From contig NZ_JAIRAU010000005.1 in the NCBI RefSeq assembly GCF_020073745.1, positions 290,347 through 354,346 of the forward strand: a stretch of 64,000 bases of DNA, written 5' to 3'. The DNA is from Nannocystis pusilla (GTDB lineage Bacteria > Myxococcota_A > Polyangia > Nannocystales > Nannocystaceae). The position numbers were made by a program, and so were the translations under genes. Numbering within the stretch: position 1 is the first letter of the stretch; every line of letters starts with the position of its first letter. Below, piece by piece: positions 25,246 through 33,706 of the stretch. Under the pieces are notes generated by a model. The model saw only the letters and a program-made list of their open reading frames with translations, was not told the origin of the DNA and did no database searches.

Positions 25246-25522
25246 ATGGTCCGCGCACGCAACGAAGCTCGCGCAGCCTCGGACTGGTATCGAGAACAAA
25301 ACCCGTACGCGGCAGAGCGGTTCGAAGGCACCCTCCGCGCCGCACTCGCAGACATCTGCGAGACGCCGCAGCGGTGGCCCGCCTGGCGCGCCACGCAGTA
25401 CCGCCGGTACATCGTCCTGAACTTCCCGTACTCGATCATCTATCGCTTGCTCGATGACGGTCGCGTGCTGTGGTGGCGATCCTCCACCACGGCCGCGATC
25501 CCGACCGCCGCCTCCCGCCATG
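25246..25522 (+). pseudogene. ParE/RelE-type toxin with a one-base deletion
   Basis: The first 75 codons encode a clear ParE-like toxin: ARNEARAASDWYREQNP, RYIVLNFPYSIIYRLLDDGRVL. The frame then goes wrong at about 25470: it reads VLWWRSSTTA, while the -1 frame reads VAILHHGRDPDRRLPP and stops at 25520-25522. One extra G (CTGGTGGTGGCG instead of CTGTGGTGGCG) would restore a normal toxin ending RVLVVAILHHGRDP. As sequenced, the open frame runs on to 25638 into the next gene. The restored stop (TGA) would overlap the next ATG. Either the toxin is inactivated or there is a sequencing error; slippage-based expression is less likely. The N-terminus also looks slightly short. Confidence 0.7.
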
Positions 25523-26386
25523 ACCCACGACAAAGCGATCGTCACCTGCGCCCTCACCGGCGTGCTCACCAACCCCAAGCAGCACCCCGTGCCGGTCACC
25601 CCGGAGGAGCTCGCGCGCGCGGCCCGGCAGGCGCGTGACGCCGGCGCCTCGGTCGTGCACGTGCACTTCCGCCGGCAGGAGCCGGGCATGGGCTTCTTGC
25701 CGTCGTGGGAGCCCGAGGTCGCGGTCGCCGTGCGCGAGGCGATCCGCGCCGAGTGTCCCGACCTGATCTTCAACATGACCACCGGCGTCGTCGGCGAGGA
25801 CATCAGCGGCCCCGTCGCCTGCATGCGCGCCATCAAGCCCGAGATCGCCGCCTGCAACGCCGGCAGCCTCAATTACCTCAAGGCCAAGAGCGACGGCACC
25901 TGGGCCTGGCCGCCGATGGTGTTCGACAACCCCGTCGAGAAGGTGAAGGCCTTCCTCGACGTCATGGCCGAGTGCGGCACTGCCCCCGAGTTCGAGTGCT
26001 TCGACCTCGGCATCGTCCGGTCGGTCGGTCTCTACGTCGACGTCGGTCTGGCCAAGCACCCGCACTACAACTTCGTCACCGGCGTCGCCTCCGGCATGCC
26101 CACCGATCCCGACCTCTTGCCGTTCCTGCTCAAGTACATCAAGCCGGGTTCGCGCTGGGAGGTCACCGCCATCGGCCGCGAGGAGATCTGGGCCATCCAT
26201 CGCCGCGCCGCGGAGCTCGGCGGCGACCTGCGGACCGGCCTCGAGGACACCTTCTATTTGCCCGACGGCAGCCGCGCCACCACCAACGGTCAGCTCATCG
26301 ACGCCCTCGTCGCCGGCGCTCGCGAGGTCGGCCGCGAGATCGCCTCGCCGGCAGAGGCTCGCGCGCGCATGCATCTGCCCGCGTGA
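25520..26386 (+). CDS. Beta-keto acid cleavage enzyme (BKACE, DUF849)
   Basis: The protein has 288 residues, a typical length. The TIM-barrel zinc motif VVHVHFR (two His ligands) follows strand 2; GVVGEDISGP and GLEDTFYLPDG (the third, Glu, ligand) are present. BKACE enzymes condense a beta-keto acid with acetyl-CoA and release acetoacetate plus a CoA ester; substrates vary and cannot be assigned here. Acyl-CoA dehydrogenase and acyl-CoA synthetase genes follow, consistent with catabolism of an unusual acid. The ATG overlaps the ancestral toxin stop codon. Confidence 0.88.
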   Translation: MTHDKAIVTCALTGVLTNPKQHPVPVTPEELARAARQARDAGASVVHVHFRRQEPGMGFLPSWEPEVAVAVREAIRAECPDLIFNMTTGVVGEDISGPVACMRAIKPEIAACNAGSLNYLKAKSDGTWAWPPMVFDNPVEKVKAFLDVMAECGTAPEFECFDLGIVRSVGLYVDVGLAKHPHYNFVTGVASGMPTDPDLLPFLLKYIKPGSRWEVTAIGREEIWAIHRRAAELGGDLRTGLEDTFYLPDGSRATTNGQLIDALVAGAREVGREIASPAEARARMHLPA

Positions 26387-26528
26387 GCCGCTGCGGTCCC
26401 ACGCGCCGCGGCATCTCGAGTCGTCCTCATGCCGCGAGCGTGCGGCCTGCCCGCAGCATCTCGGCCAATAGGCCGACGAGGTGCTCCGGTCGCGGCAATG
26501 GCCCGCGGCGTGATAAAGTCGCCGCAAA

Positions 26529-27665
26529 ATGTCCATGCTCGACGACACCGACCGGGACGCCTTGCGGGGCACCTTGCGCGCCTTCATCGAGCGCGAGGTC
26601 ATGCCTCACATCGACGCGTGGGAGGAGGCGGGCGGCTTCCCGCGCGAGCTGTACCAGCGGGCCGGCGAGCTCGGGATCCTCGGCCTCGGCTTCCCCGAGG
26701 AGCTCGGCGGCACCCCGGGCGACAGCACCTCGATCATCATCCTCTGCGAGGAGTTCGCGCGCACCGGCGCCGGCGGACTGATCGCCGGCCTGTGCTCGCA
26801 CGGCATCGGCGTCCCGCCCATCCTCAACCTCGGCAGCGACGAGCAGAAGCGGCGCTTCATCCCCGACGTCCTGGCCGGTCGAAAGATCGCCGCGCTCGCC
26901 GTCACCGAGCCCTCCGGCGGCTCCGACGTCGCCAACCTCAAGACCGTCGCCCGCCGCGACGGCGACCACTTCGTCGTCCACGGCAGCAAGACCTTCATCA
27001 CCTCGGGCATGCGCGCCGACTACGTCACCATCGCCGTGCGCACCGGCCCGCCCGGCCTCGGCGGGATCTCGATGCTCGTCGTCGAGGCCGGCACGCCCGG
27101 GTTCACCCGCACCGCCCTCGACAAGAAGATGGGCTGGTGGTGCAGCGACACCGCCACCCTCTACTTCGACGAGTGCCGCGTCCCCGCCGCCAACCTGCTC
27201 GGCGAGGAGAACCACGGCTTCCTCGGCATCATGCAGAACTTCAACCGCGAGCGCCTCATGCTCGCGGCCATGGCCGTCGCCTTCGCCCAGGTCTGCCTCG
27301 ACGAGTCGGTCGCCTACGCGCGCCAGCGCGAGACCTTCGGCAAGCCGCTCATCACCCGCCAGGTCATCCGCCACAAGCTCGTCGACATGGCGACGCGGAT
27401 CCACCCGGTGTGCACCTGGCTGTACGAGCTCGCGCGGCGGGTCGACGCCGGCGAGTGGCCGATCGCCGAGATCTGCATGCTCAAGAACGCGGCGACCCAG
27501 TGCGTCGAGTTCTGCGCCAAGGAGGGCGTGCAGATCTTCGGCGGCGCCGGCTATCTCCGCGGCGCCAAGGTCGAGCGGATCTACCGCGAGACCAAGGTCC
27601 TCGCCATCGGCGGCGGCGCCGAGGAGATCATGAAGGACCTCGCCGCCAAGCAGCTCGGTTTCTGA
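26529..27665 (+). CDS. Acyl-CoA dehydrogenase
   Basis: The protein has 378 residues. FAD and substrate motifs are intact: AVTEPSGGSDVANLKT, ERLMLAAMAVAFAQ, YARQRETFGKPL, and GVQIFGGAGYLRG near the C-terminus. The segment AIGGGAEEIMKDLAAKQLGF is the usual end. It oxidises an acyl-CoA to the trans-2-enoyl-CoA and passes electrons to ETF. Chain length is not evident. It is closely related in organisation to the acyl-CoA dehydrogenase at 43662-44804. The acyl-CoA synthetase gene follows after 36 bp. Confidence 0.9.
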   Translation: MSMLDDTDRDALRGTLRAFIEREVMPHIDAWEEAGGFPRELYQRAGELGILGLGFPEELGGTPGDSTSIIILCEEFARTGAGGLIAGLCSHGIGVPPILNLGSDEQKRRFIPDVLAGRKIAALAVTEPSGGSDVANLKTVARRDGDHFVVHGSKTFITSGMRADYVTIAVRTGPPGLGGISMLVVEAGTPGFTRTALDKKMGWWCSDTATLYFDECRVPAANLLGEENHGFLGIMQNFNRERLMLAAMAVAFAQVCLDESVAYARQRETFGKPLITRQVIRHKLVDMATRIHPVCTWLYELARRVDAGEWPIAEICMLKNAATQCVEFCAKEGVQIFGGAGYLRGAKVERIYRETKVLAIGGGAEEIMKDLAAKQLGF

Positions 27666-27701
27666 CGACCTCTCGCTCGGACTCTCACCCGCAGGAGCAC
27701 C

Positions 27702-29489
27702 GTGGCCGCCGACACCATCCCCGCTCGTTTCTTCTCCCAGGGCCGGGCCCGTCCCGAGAGCCCGGCGTACTTCGTGCGCAAGGACGGCGCCTGGCGGCCG
27801 ACCAGCTGGCGCGCGTACAACGACCAGGTCCGCACCGCCGCGCGGGCGCTCATCGCCCTCGGCCTCGAGCCCGGGCAAGGCGTCTGCATCCTCGCCTACA
27901 ACCGCGCCGAGTGGGCCATCACCGCCTTCGCCGCCATGGCCGCGGGCGGCGTCCCGGCCGGCATCTACACCACCTGCTCGCCCGTCGAGGTGCAGTACAT
28001 CGTCGACCACGCCGAGGCCCCGGTCGTCGTCGTCGAGGACCGCGTCCAGTACGACAAGCTCCGCGACCAGCGCGAGCGCCTGCCCGGCCTCCGCCACATC
28101 GTCCTCATGACCGGCGCCGCGCCTGCGGACGACCCCCGCGCCCTGACGTGGTCCGAATTCCTCGCCCGCGCCGACGCCGTCCCGCACGAGGCGCTCGAGC
28201 AGCGCCTGTCGGGCCTGCACGAGGACGACACCACCACGTACATCTACACCTCCGGCACCACCGGCCCGCCGAAGGCCGTCATGCTGACGCACAGGAGCAT
28301 CCTGTGGACCTCCGAGGTGCTGTCGACGCTCATCGCCATCGCCCCGACCGACCGCCTCTTGTCGTACTTGCCGCTGTCGCACATCGCCGAGCAGATGCTG
28401 TCGATGCACGGCCCGGCCTGCTTCGGCCACGCGATCTACTGGGCCGAGGCGCTCGAGCGCGTGCCCGACAACCTCAAGGAGGTCCAGCCGACCGTCTTCT
28501 TCGGCGTGCCGCGGATCTGGGAGAAGTTCCACGCCGCCGTCTCGGCTCGCCTGTCCCAGGTGACAGGTACGAAGAGGAAGCTGTTCGACTGGGCCTCCGG
28601 GGTCGCCCGCCGCTACCACGCGCTCGCCAGCCGCGGCCGGCCGGTCCCGCTGGCCCTGCGCGCGCAGCACCGCCTCGCCCAGCGCCTGGTGTTCACCAAG
28701 CTCAAGGCCGCGCTCGGCCTCGGCAGCGCCCGCGCCTGCGTCTCCGGTGCGGCGCCGATCGCCGCCAACGTGCTCGAGTTCTTCGCCGGCCTCGACGTCG
28801 TCGTCGCCGAGGTCTACGGCCAGTCCGAGGACTGCGGCCCGACCACCCTCAACATCCCCGGCGCCACCAAGTTCGGCAGCGTCGGTCGACCGATCCCCGG
28901 CCTCGAGGTCAGGCTCGGCGAGGACGGCGAGATCCTGGTCCGCGGCCCCAGCGTGTTCAAGGGCTACTTCAAGGACCCGGCCGCCACCGCCGAGGCGCTG
29001 CAGGACGGCTGGCTGCACTCCGGCGACCTCGGCGCCTTCGACGAGGCCGGCTTCCTCCACATCACCGGCCGCAAGAAGGAGATCATCATCACCGCCGGCG
29101 GCAAGAACATCGCGCCGAAGAACCTCGAGGCCGCGCTCAAGGACAGCCCGCTGATCGAGGAGGCCGTCGTCATCGGCGACCGCCGCAAGTTCCTCAGCGC
29201 CCTGCTGGCGCTCGACCGGGCCGCCGCGACCCGGTGGCTCGCCGCCCAGGGCCACCCCGCCGACGAGCCGCTGCACGAGCACCCCGCGCTCGTGGCGGAG
29301 ATCGGCCGGTGGGTCGAGAAGTCCGGCGAGCAGTTCGCCCGCGTCGAGCAGGTCCGCAAGTTCAAGCTGCTGCCGCGCAGCCTCAGCACCGACCACGGCG
29401 AGCTCACGCCCACGCTCAAGCTCAAGCGCAAGGTGATCGAGAAGCAGTGGGCCTCGCTGATCGAGGCGATGTACGACGGCGCGGACTGA
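27702..29489 (+). CDS. Long-chain acyl-CoA synthetase (AMP-forming)
   Basis: The protein has 595 residues from a GTG start. The AMP-binding motif YTSGTTGPPKAVMLTH, the adenylation motif VYGQSEDCGPTTLN, and the C-terminal hinge ITGRKKEIIITAGGKNIAPKNLE are all present. It matches the FadD15-like long-chain group. The reaction is fatty acid + ATP + CoA to acyl-CoA + AMP + PPi, probably at the inner membrane. An in-frame 14-bp palindrome pair (28550/28564) encodes RLSQVTGTKR in a surface loop before KRKLFDWA. It is downstream of the acyl-CoA dehydrogenase and probably in one transcript. Confidence 0.9.
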   Translation: MAADTIPARFFSQGRARPESPAYFVRKDGAWRPTSWRAYNDQVRTAARALIALGLEPGQGVCILAYNRAEWAITAFAAMAAGGVPAGIYTTCSPVEVQYIVDHAEAPVVVVEDRVQYDKLRDQRERLPGLRHIVLMTGAAPADDPRALTWSEFLARADAVPHEALEQRLSGLHEDDTTTYIYTSGTTGPPKAVMLTHRSILWTSEVLSTLIAIAPTDRLLSYLPLSHIAEQMLSMHGPACFGHAIYWAEALERVPDNLKEVQPTVFFGVPRIWEKFHAAVSARLSQVTGTKRKLFDWASGVARRYHALASRGRPVPLALRAQHRLAQRLVFTKLKAALGLGSARACVSGAAPIAANVLEFFAGLDVVVAEVYGQSEDCGPTTLNIPGATKFGSVGRPIPGLEVRLGEDGEILVRGPSVFKGYFKDPAATAEALQDGWLHSGDLGAFDEAGFLHITGRKKEIIITAGGKNIAPKNLEAALKDSPLIEEAVVIGDRRKFLSALLALDRAAATRWLAAQGHPADEPLHEHPALVAEIGRWVEKSGEQFARVEQVRKFKLLPRSLSTDHGELTPTLKLKRKVIEKQWASLIEAMYDGAD

Positions 29490-29510
29490 CGCCCGCCGCC
29501 GCGGCCGGGC

Positions 29511-31133
29511 TCAGGGCACCGTCACCAGCACGCCCTGGCTCTCGACCCCGTGCTTGCCCGCGGCGCTGATCGCCCATGTCCCCGGGGACAGGTCGATCGT
29601 CGCGGTCGCGGCCGGGACGACGCGGTCGATCACGAATTCCTGGCCCGACTGGGCGTACACCACCCACGCGCGCAGGCCCTCGGGCGCCGCGTGCGACAGC
29701 GACACCTGCGGCCCGTCGAGCGCCACGTCCGGTGGTTCGACGGCCTGGCCGGCCAGCGCCGCGATCGGCGGCGTCAAGGCCGGCGACTGGTAGAACTCGG
29801 CCTTGAACGCGTCGGTGACCCCGAGCAGGTTCTCCTGCAGCGGCGCGATCTGGAAGAAGATGTTGCCCTGCGAGCCCGAGCCGGCGAACTGGCGGCTGAG
29901 CACGATCTCCTGCTTGAACTCGTCGAGCGACCACTTCGCCTCGGTGCCGAGCTTGCTGAGGTAGTTGCCGGCGAAGATGTAGCGCCCGCCCGTGGTGATG
30001 CTCGACCACCACTCGATCAGCGTCCCGTAGGCCTGGGCCTGCTGCGTCGTCGGCCAGTACAGCTGCGGCGCGAGGTAGTCGAGCCAGCCCTCCTGCATCC
30101 ACAGCAGCGGGTCGGCGTAGAGCCCCTCGTATTGGTCGAAGCCGGAGATGCCCGCGGGGATCCCGGGGCGGTAGATGCCGAACGGGCTGATGCCGTAGCG
30201 GACCCACGGCTTGATGTCCGCCACCGTGATCCCGACCGTCTCGACCATCGCGTTGACGTTGTCGCGGCGCCAGTCGGCGCGCGACAGCTGGCCGCCGCCT
30301 GCCTGATAAGCCTCCCACGTCGAATCGTCGGGGAACTCGACCCCGTCGACCGGGTACGGATAGAAGTAATCGTCGAAGTGAATGCCGTCGATGTCGTAGC
30401 GGGTCACGAGGTCGGCCACGACCGCGACCAATTGATCCTGCACCTCCACGGCGCCGGGGTCCATCCAAAGCGCGGTCCCGTACTTGTAGGCGTACTGGGG
30501 CAGCTCGGCCGCGATATGGCTATCGGCCAGCACGCTGTTGAGGCTGGCCTTGGCCCGGTATGGATTGAGCCACGCGTGGACCTCGATCCCGCGGGCGTGG
30601 CCCTCGTCGACCAGAAATTGCAGCGGGTCGACCCCGGGATCCTCCCCCTGGGTGCCTGTGAGGTAACGGCTCCACGGCTCCAGCTGCGACGAATAGACCG
30701 CATCGCCCTCCGGCCGCGCCTGGAAGACCACGGCATTGAGGCCGGCCGCCTGCACCGTATCGAGGATCGCCAGCAATTCGTCCTGCATCGCCCCCGCCGA
30801 CAGCCCTTGTCCGCTGGGGAAGTTGATGTTGGAGACCGTCGCCACCCACACGGCCCGGAGCTCGCGGGCATGTGACACCGGGACCAGCTCCGCCGGCTCG
30901 TCGCCGGTTGTGCCAGTGGTTGGATCCATGCTCGTCGGGACGTCGGTCGTCGTCGTCGTCGTCGTCGTCGCCGACGACGTCGTGATCGGCGAATCGCTCG
31001 TCGTGGCCGTGGGCGAGCCGGTCGTGCCCGGATCGGTGGACGTCTCGGTGCTCGTCGCCGGGTCCTCGCCGCAGCCGGCGAGCGCCGACAACACGACCAC
31101 AAATGACAATCCTGTCGAGCGAAACAGCGCCAT
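29511..31133 (-). CDS. Surface lipoprotein, glycosyl-hydrolase-like 10 (GHL10/YngK type)
   Basis: The protein has 540 residues. The leader MALFRSTGLSFVVVLSALAGC gives Cys21; a Thr/Ser linker to about 75 contains a run of Thr encoded by GTC/GAC repeats. The catalytic-like domain starts LRAVWVATVSNINFPS and continues VVFQARPEGDAVYSS, IEVHAWLNPYRA, IDGIHFDDYFYPYP: the DUF187/GHL10 TIM-barrel. Family members act on cell-wall or polysaccharide glycosidic bonds. The conserved Asp in HFDDYF is present. The C-terminus has a small beta domain in which a 14-bp palindrome pair (29575/29589) lies in frame. It is convergent with the acyl-CoA synthetase gene and divergent from the lipoprotein at 31276. Confidence 0.85.
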   Translation of the reverse strand: MALFRSTGLSFVVVLSALAGCGEDPATSTETSTDPGTTGSPTATTSDSPITTSSATTTTTTTTDVPTSMDPTTGTTGDEPAELVPVSHARELRAVWVATVSNINFPSGQGLSAGAMQDELLAILDTVQAAGLNAVVFQARPEGDAVYSSQLEPWSRYLTGTQGEDPGVDPLQFLVDEGHARGIEVHAWLNPYRAKASLNSVLADSHIAAELPQYAYKYGTALWMDPGAVEVQDQLVAVVADLVTRYDIDGIHFDDYFYPYPVDGVEFPDDSTWEAYQAGGGQLSRADWRRDNVNAMVETVGITVADIKPWVRYGISPFGIYRPGIPAGISGFDQYEGLYADPLLWMQEGWLDYLAPQLYWPTTQQAQAYGTLIEWWSSITTGGRYIFAGNYLSKLGTEAKWSLDEFKQEIVLSRQFAGSGSQGNIFFQIAPLQENLLGVTDAFKAEFYQSPALTPPIAALAGQAVEPPDVALDGPQVSLSHAAPEGLRAWVVYAQSGQEFVIDRVVPAATATIDLSPGTWAISAAGKHGVESQGVLVTVP

Positions 31134-31275
31134 GGCTCCCTATAACACGAGCACGCCCCGCCGGAGTTATTCAATCCGGGGGGCCTTCGAGCCCCGCCGC
31201 AAATGTGGGCGAACGCGCTTGCGCCCCCTGTCACAATTCTCCCCCTTGGTCCCCGGCTTGAGTAGGATGCCGCGC

Positions 31276-31791
31276 ATGCGCAAGTACCCCTCCCGCATCT
31301 TCGCGGCCGTCGCGGCCGCCGGCCTCATGGCCTCCCTGAGCGCGTGCCAGGTCAAGCCCGGCGAATACCGGATCTACAAGATCACGTCGCTGCCCGAGCA
31401 GCAGGGCGCCGACTGCGGAGCCAATCCGGATCCGCGCGACACGACGACGTTCTTCGGCGCCGAGACGATCGCGCTGTTCGCCACCGACCCCGACGATTAC
31501 TTCCTCGAGTTCAAGGAGTGGGTGGTCATCGGCGAGCGCTCGGGCACCGACTACACCTTCCACGGCGAGACGGTCGCGGTCGACGATCCCGGCGACGCCA
31601 CGGTGACCGACAGGATCACCCTCGACGTCGCCATCTCGATCAAGGGCTACAAGATCACCGGCGACTGGGTCGCCTTCCAGTCGAAGCAGTGCCAGGGTGA
31701 CTGTGACCTGCACCCCGCCTACCAGTGCACGACCACCGGCTCGTTCTTCGGCGCGGAGATCAAGGACGTCGAGCTCGAGCGCGGCGTCTGA
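31276..31791 (+). CDS. Small lipoprotein of unknown function
   Basis: The protein has 171 residues from the ATG at 31276 (AGG at 31264-31266); an ATG at 31267 would add three. The leader ends SLSAC with Cys24. No Thr-rich linker follows, unlike the other lipoproteins here. The mature part is acidic and beta-rich, with four Cys (two near GADCG and two in CQGDCDL) plus one in YQCTTTG. No family is recognised. It starts 142 bp from the divergent GHL10 lipoprotein gene, so the two may share a regulatory region. Confidence 0.65.
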   Translation: MRKYPSRIFAAVAAAGLMASLSACQVKPGEYRIYKITSLPEQQGADCGANPDPRDTTTFFGAETIALFATDPDDYFLEFKEWVVIGERSGTDYTFHGETVAVDDPGDATVTDRITLDVAISIKGYKITGDWVAFQSKQCQGDCDLHPAYQCTTTGSFFGAEIKDVELERGV

Positions 31792-31800
31792 GCCCCCCTC

Positions 31801-33636
31801 TCAGTACAGCCCGTGCAGCGGCCCGCCCGGGGCCGCGAGTTCGAGGACTCGGCGGGTCACCGCCGGGTCCTCGAGCAATTGCGGGGCGTGATGCGGCTTG
31901 CGCCGCGCGTCGACCACCAGCGACCCCTCGCAGCCCCAGTGCTTGTGGACCGTGCGCGCGGCGACCCCCTCGATGTCGACCGCCGGGTTCATGCGGGTGA
32001 AGGTCACCCACAGGAAGTTGTTCAGCGTCCGCGCCGCGAACTCGCTGTCGTCGACCAGCACCACCAGCGGGAAGCGGTTGATCGCGTCGTCGACCGCGAG
32101 CGCCGCGCAGAACCGCTGCGGCGCGCCGTCCCCGGCCTCCGCGCACGCGGGGCTGGCGACCGCCAGCACGCCGGGCAGGCACACCCGCGGCGCCGAGAAG
32201 CCGGGCGGCAGCCGCAGGTCGGGCGGCACCTCGACCGGCAGCGCGCGCCGCTTCGGGCCCACCGCGGCGATCACCACCTTGCTGCCGACGTTGAGCCCGG
32301 CGCCCGAGTAGTCGAGCGTGTCGATGGTCGTCTCGGTGTGGAAGTGCAGGTCGCGGCGCCAGTCGACGCGCTCGAGGACATGTCCGAAGAAACCTGGCAC
32401 ATCGTGCAGGTCGAGCCCCGGCGCGTCGTCGGCGGCGGCGATCACCAGCACCTTGGCCAGCGACATCTGGCCCTGGCCGAGGATCGCGCTGGCCTGGGTG
32501 AGCAGCTCGGCCGGGCGCTCGCGCGGCGCGTAGGGCGTGTAGCGCTCGCTGCCCAGCGCCAGCAGCAGCGGGTGGACGCCGGCCGCGTCGACCGCGTGGA
32601 CCCCGTGCACGCCGGGGATGACCGCGGGGATCGCCGGCCCCGTGATCTCGTGGATGATCGCGCCGAACTGCGTGTCCTCCTGCGGCGGGCGCCCGACCAC
32701 CGTGAACGGCCAGATCGCGTCCTCGCGGGCGTAGACCCGCTCGACCCGCAGCACCGGGAAGTCGTGCGCCAGGCTGTAGTAGCCGAGGTGGTCGCCGAAC
32801 GGCCCCTCGGGCAGGCGCAGCTCGGGATCGACGGTGCCGCAGATGACGAAGTCGGCCTCGCCGGCGAACGGCAGCTCACCTGGCCTTTGGACCATCCGCA
32901 CGCGACGCCCGGCCAGCGCCCCCGCGAACGCCAGCTCCGGCAGCCCCTCGGGCAGCGGCATCACGGCCGCGAGCGTCATGGCCGGCGGCCCGCCGACGAA
33001 GATGTTGACCCGCAGCGGCTCGCCGCGGCGGATCGCCGCCGCGTGGTGGACCCCGATCCCGCGGTGGATCTGGTAGTGCAGCCCGATCTGGCGGTCCTGC
33101 GCGTAGCGGCCCCCGGCCAGCTGCACGCGGTACATCCCGAGGTTGCTCTTCATCCACCCGGGCCGCTCGGGGTCCTCGCTGTACACCTGCGGCAGAGTGA
33201 TGAACGGCCCGCCGTCGAGCGGCCACGACACCTGCTGCGGCAGGTCGGAGATCCGGATCTCCCGCGCCATGACGGGGCCCGAGCGGACGAACTTGGGCCG
33301 CGCGTGCCAGCCTGCGCGTACCAGGCCGACGTAACGCCACGGCCGGCGCATCACCGCCCCTGGGTCGCCGCGCAGCGCCACCAGCTGCTTCACCCGCTCC
33401 AGCGTGTCGCGGAACAAGAACCGCGTGCGCGTGGCCGTCCCGAACAGGTTGCTGACCATCGGGAAGGCGCTGCCCTTGACCCGCGTGAACAGCAGCGCCG
33501 GACCGCCGGCCTCGTAGACGCGGCGCTGGATCTCCGCGGCCTCGAGGTTCGGGTCGATCTCGACGTCGATGCGCGCGAGGTGGCCGTGCCGTTCGAGGTC
33601 GGCGACACACTCGCGCAGCGATCGATACACGCTCAT
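31801..33636 (-). CDS. UbiD-family prenylated-FMN decarboxylase
   Basis: The protein has 611 residues, within the long range for the family. UbiD signatures include the N-terminal YRSLRECVADLERHGHLARID, SEDPERPGWMKSNLGMYR, the prFMN/metal region and the E-x-E-type stretch near RRGEPLRVNIFVGGPPA...GPFGDHLGYYS. UbiD enzymes reversibly decarboxylate aromatic or alpha,beta-unsaturated acids and need prenylated FMN from UbiX. No ubiX gene is in the window. The substrate could be 4-hydroxy-polyprenylbenzoate (ubiquinone or menaquinone route) or another acid. A 14-bp array (32379/32393/32407) lies in frame. Confidence 0.88.
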   Translation of the reverse strand: MSVYRSLRECVADLERHGHLARIDVEIDPNLEAAEIQRRVYEAGGPALLFTRVKGSAFPMVSNLFGTATRTRFLFRDTLERVKQLVALRGDPGAVMRRPWRYVGLVRAGWHARPKFVRSGPVMAREIRISDLPQQVSWPLDGGPFITLPQVYSEDPERPGWMKSNLGMYRVQLAGGRYAQDRQIGLHYQIHRGIGVHHAAAIRRGEPLRVNIFVGGPPAMTLAAVMPLPEGLPELAFAGALAGRRVRMVQRPGELPFAGEADFVICGTVDPELRLPEGPFGDHLGYYSLAHDFPVLRVERVYAREDAIWPFTVVGRPPQEDTQFGAIIHEITGPAIPAVIPGVHGVHAVDAAGVHPLLLALGSERYTPYAPRERPAELLTQASAILGQGQMSLAKVLVIAAADDAPGLDLHDVPGFFGHVLERVDWRRDLHFHTETTIDTLDYSGAGLNVGSKVVIAAVGPKRRALPVEVPPDLRLPPGFSAPRVCLPGVLAVASPACAEAGDGAPQRFCAALAVDDAINRFPLVVLVDDSEFAARTLNNFLWVTFTRMNPAVDIEGVAARTVHKHWGCEGSLVVDARRKPHHAPQLLEDPAVTRRVLELAAPGGPLHGLY

Positions 33637-33669
33637 TCCGCCGTCGTGGCAGTACGTGGATGCGCAGGC

Positions 33670-33695
33670 GGCGCCTATCCTTCAGGACAGGCGCC
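33670..33695 (-). terminator. Hairpin after the Cys-rich lipoprotein gene
   Basis: GGCGCCTATCC (33670-33680) and GGACAGGCGCC (33685-33695) form an 11-bp stem with one G-T/A mismatch position and a 4-nt TTCA loop. Cores at 33674 and 33688 are 14 bp apart, so this is a member of the dispersed 14-bp family used as a post-stop hairpin. It lies 11 bases past the stop of the minus-strand lipoprotein and upstream of the UbiD gene. Confidence 0.65.
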
Positions 33696-33706
33696 GCGGC
33701 GCGCGC

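Noticed and set aside
25468..25522. Programmed frameshift in the toxin gene
   Set aside because: No slippery heptamer or downstream structure is evident; a one-base deletion explains the data more simply.
26429..29569. A + strand frame of over 1,000 codons
   Set aside because: It is out of frame with the acyl-CoA dehydrogenase and acyl-CoA synthetase genes, which have clear family motifs, and its product is Arg/Ala/Pro-rich.
30937..30990. GTC/GAC microsatellite as a separate genetic element
   Set aside because: It encodes the Thr-rich linker of the GHL10 lipoprotein, and similar tracts at 34374-34450 and 46670-46700 do the same in other lipoproteins, so coding explains them.
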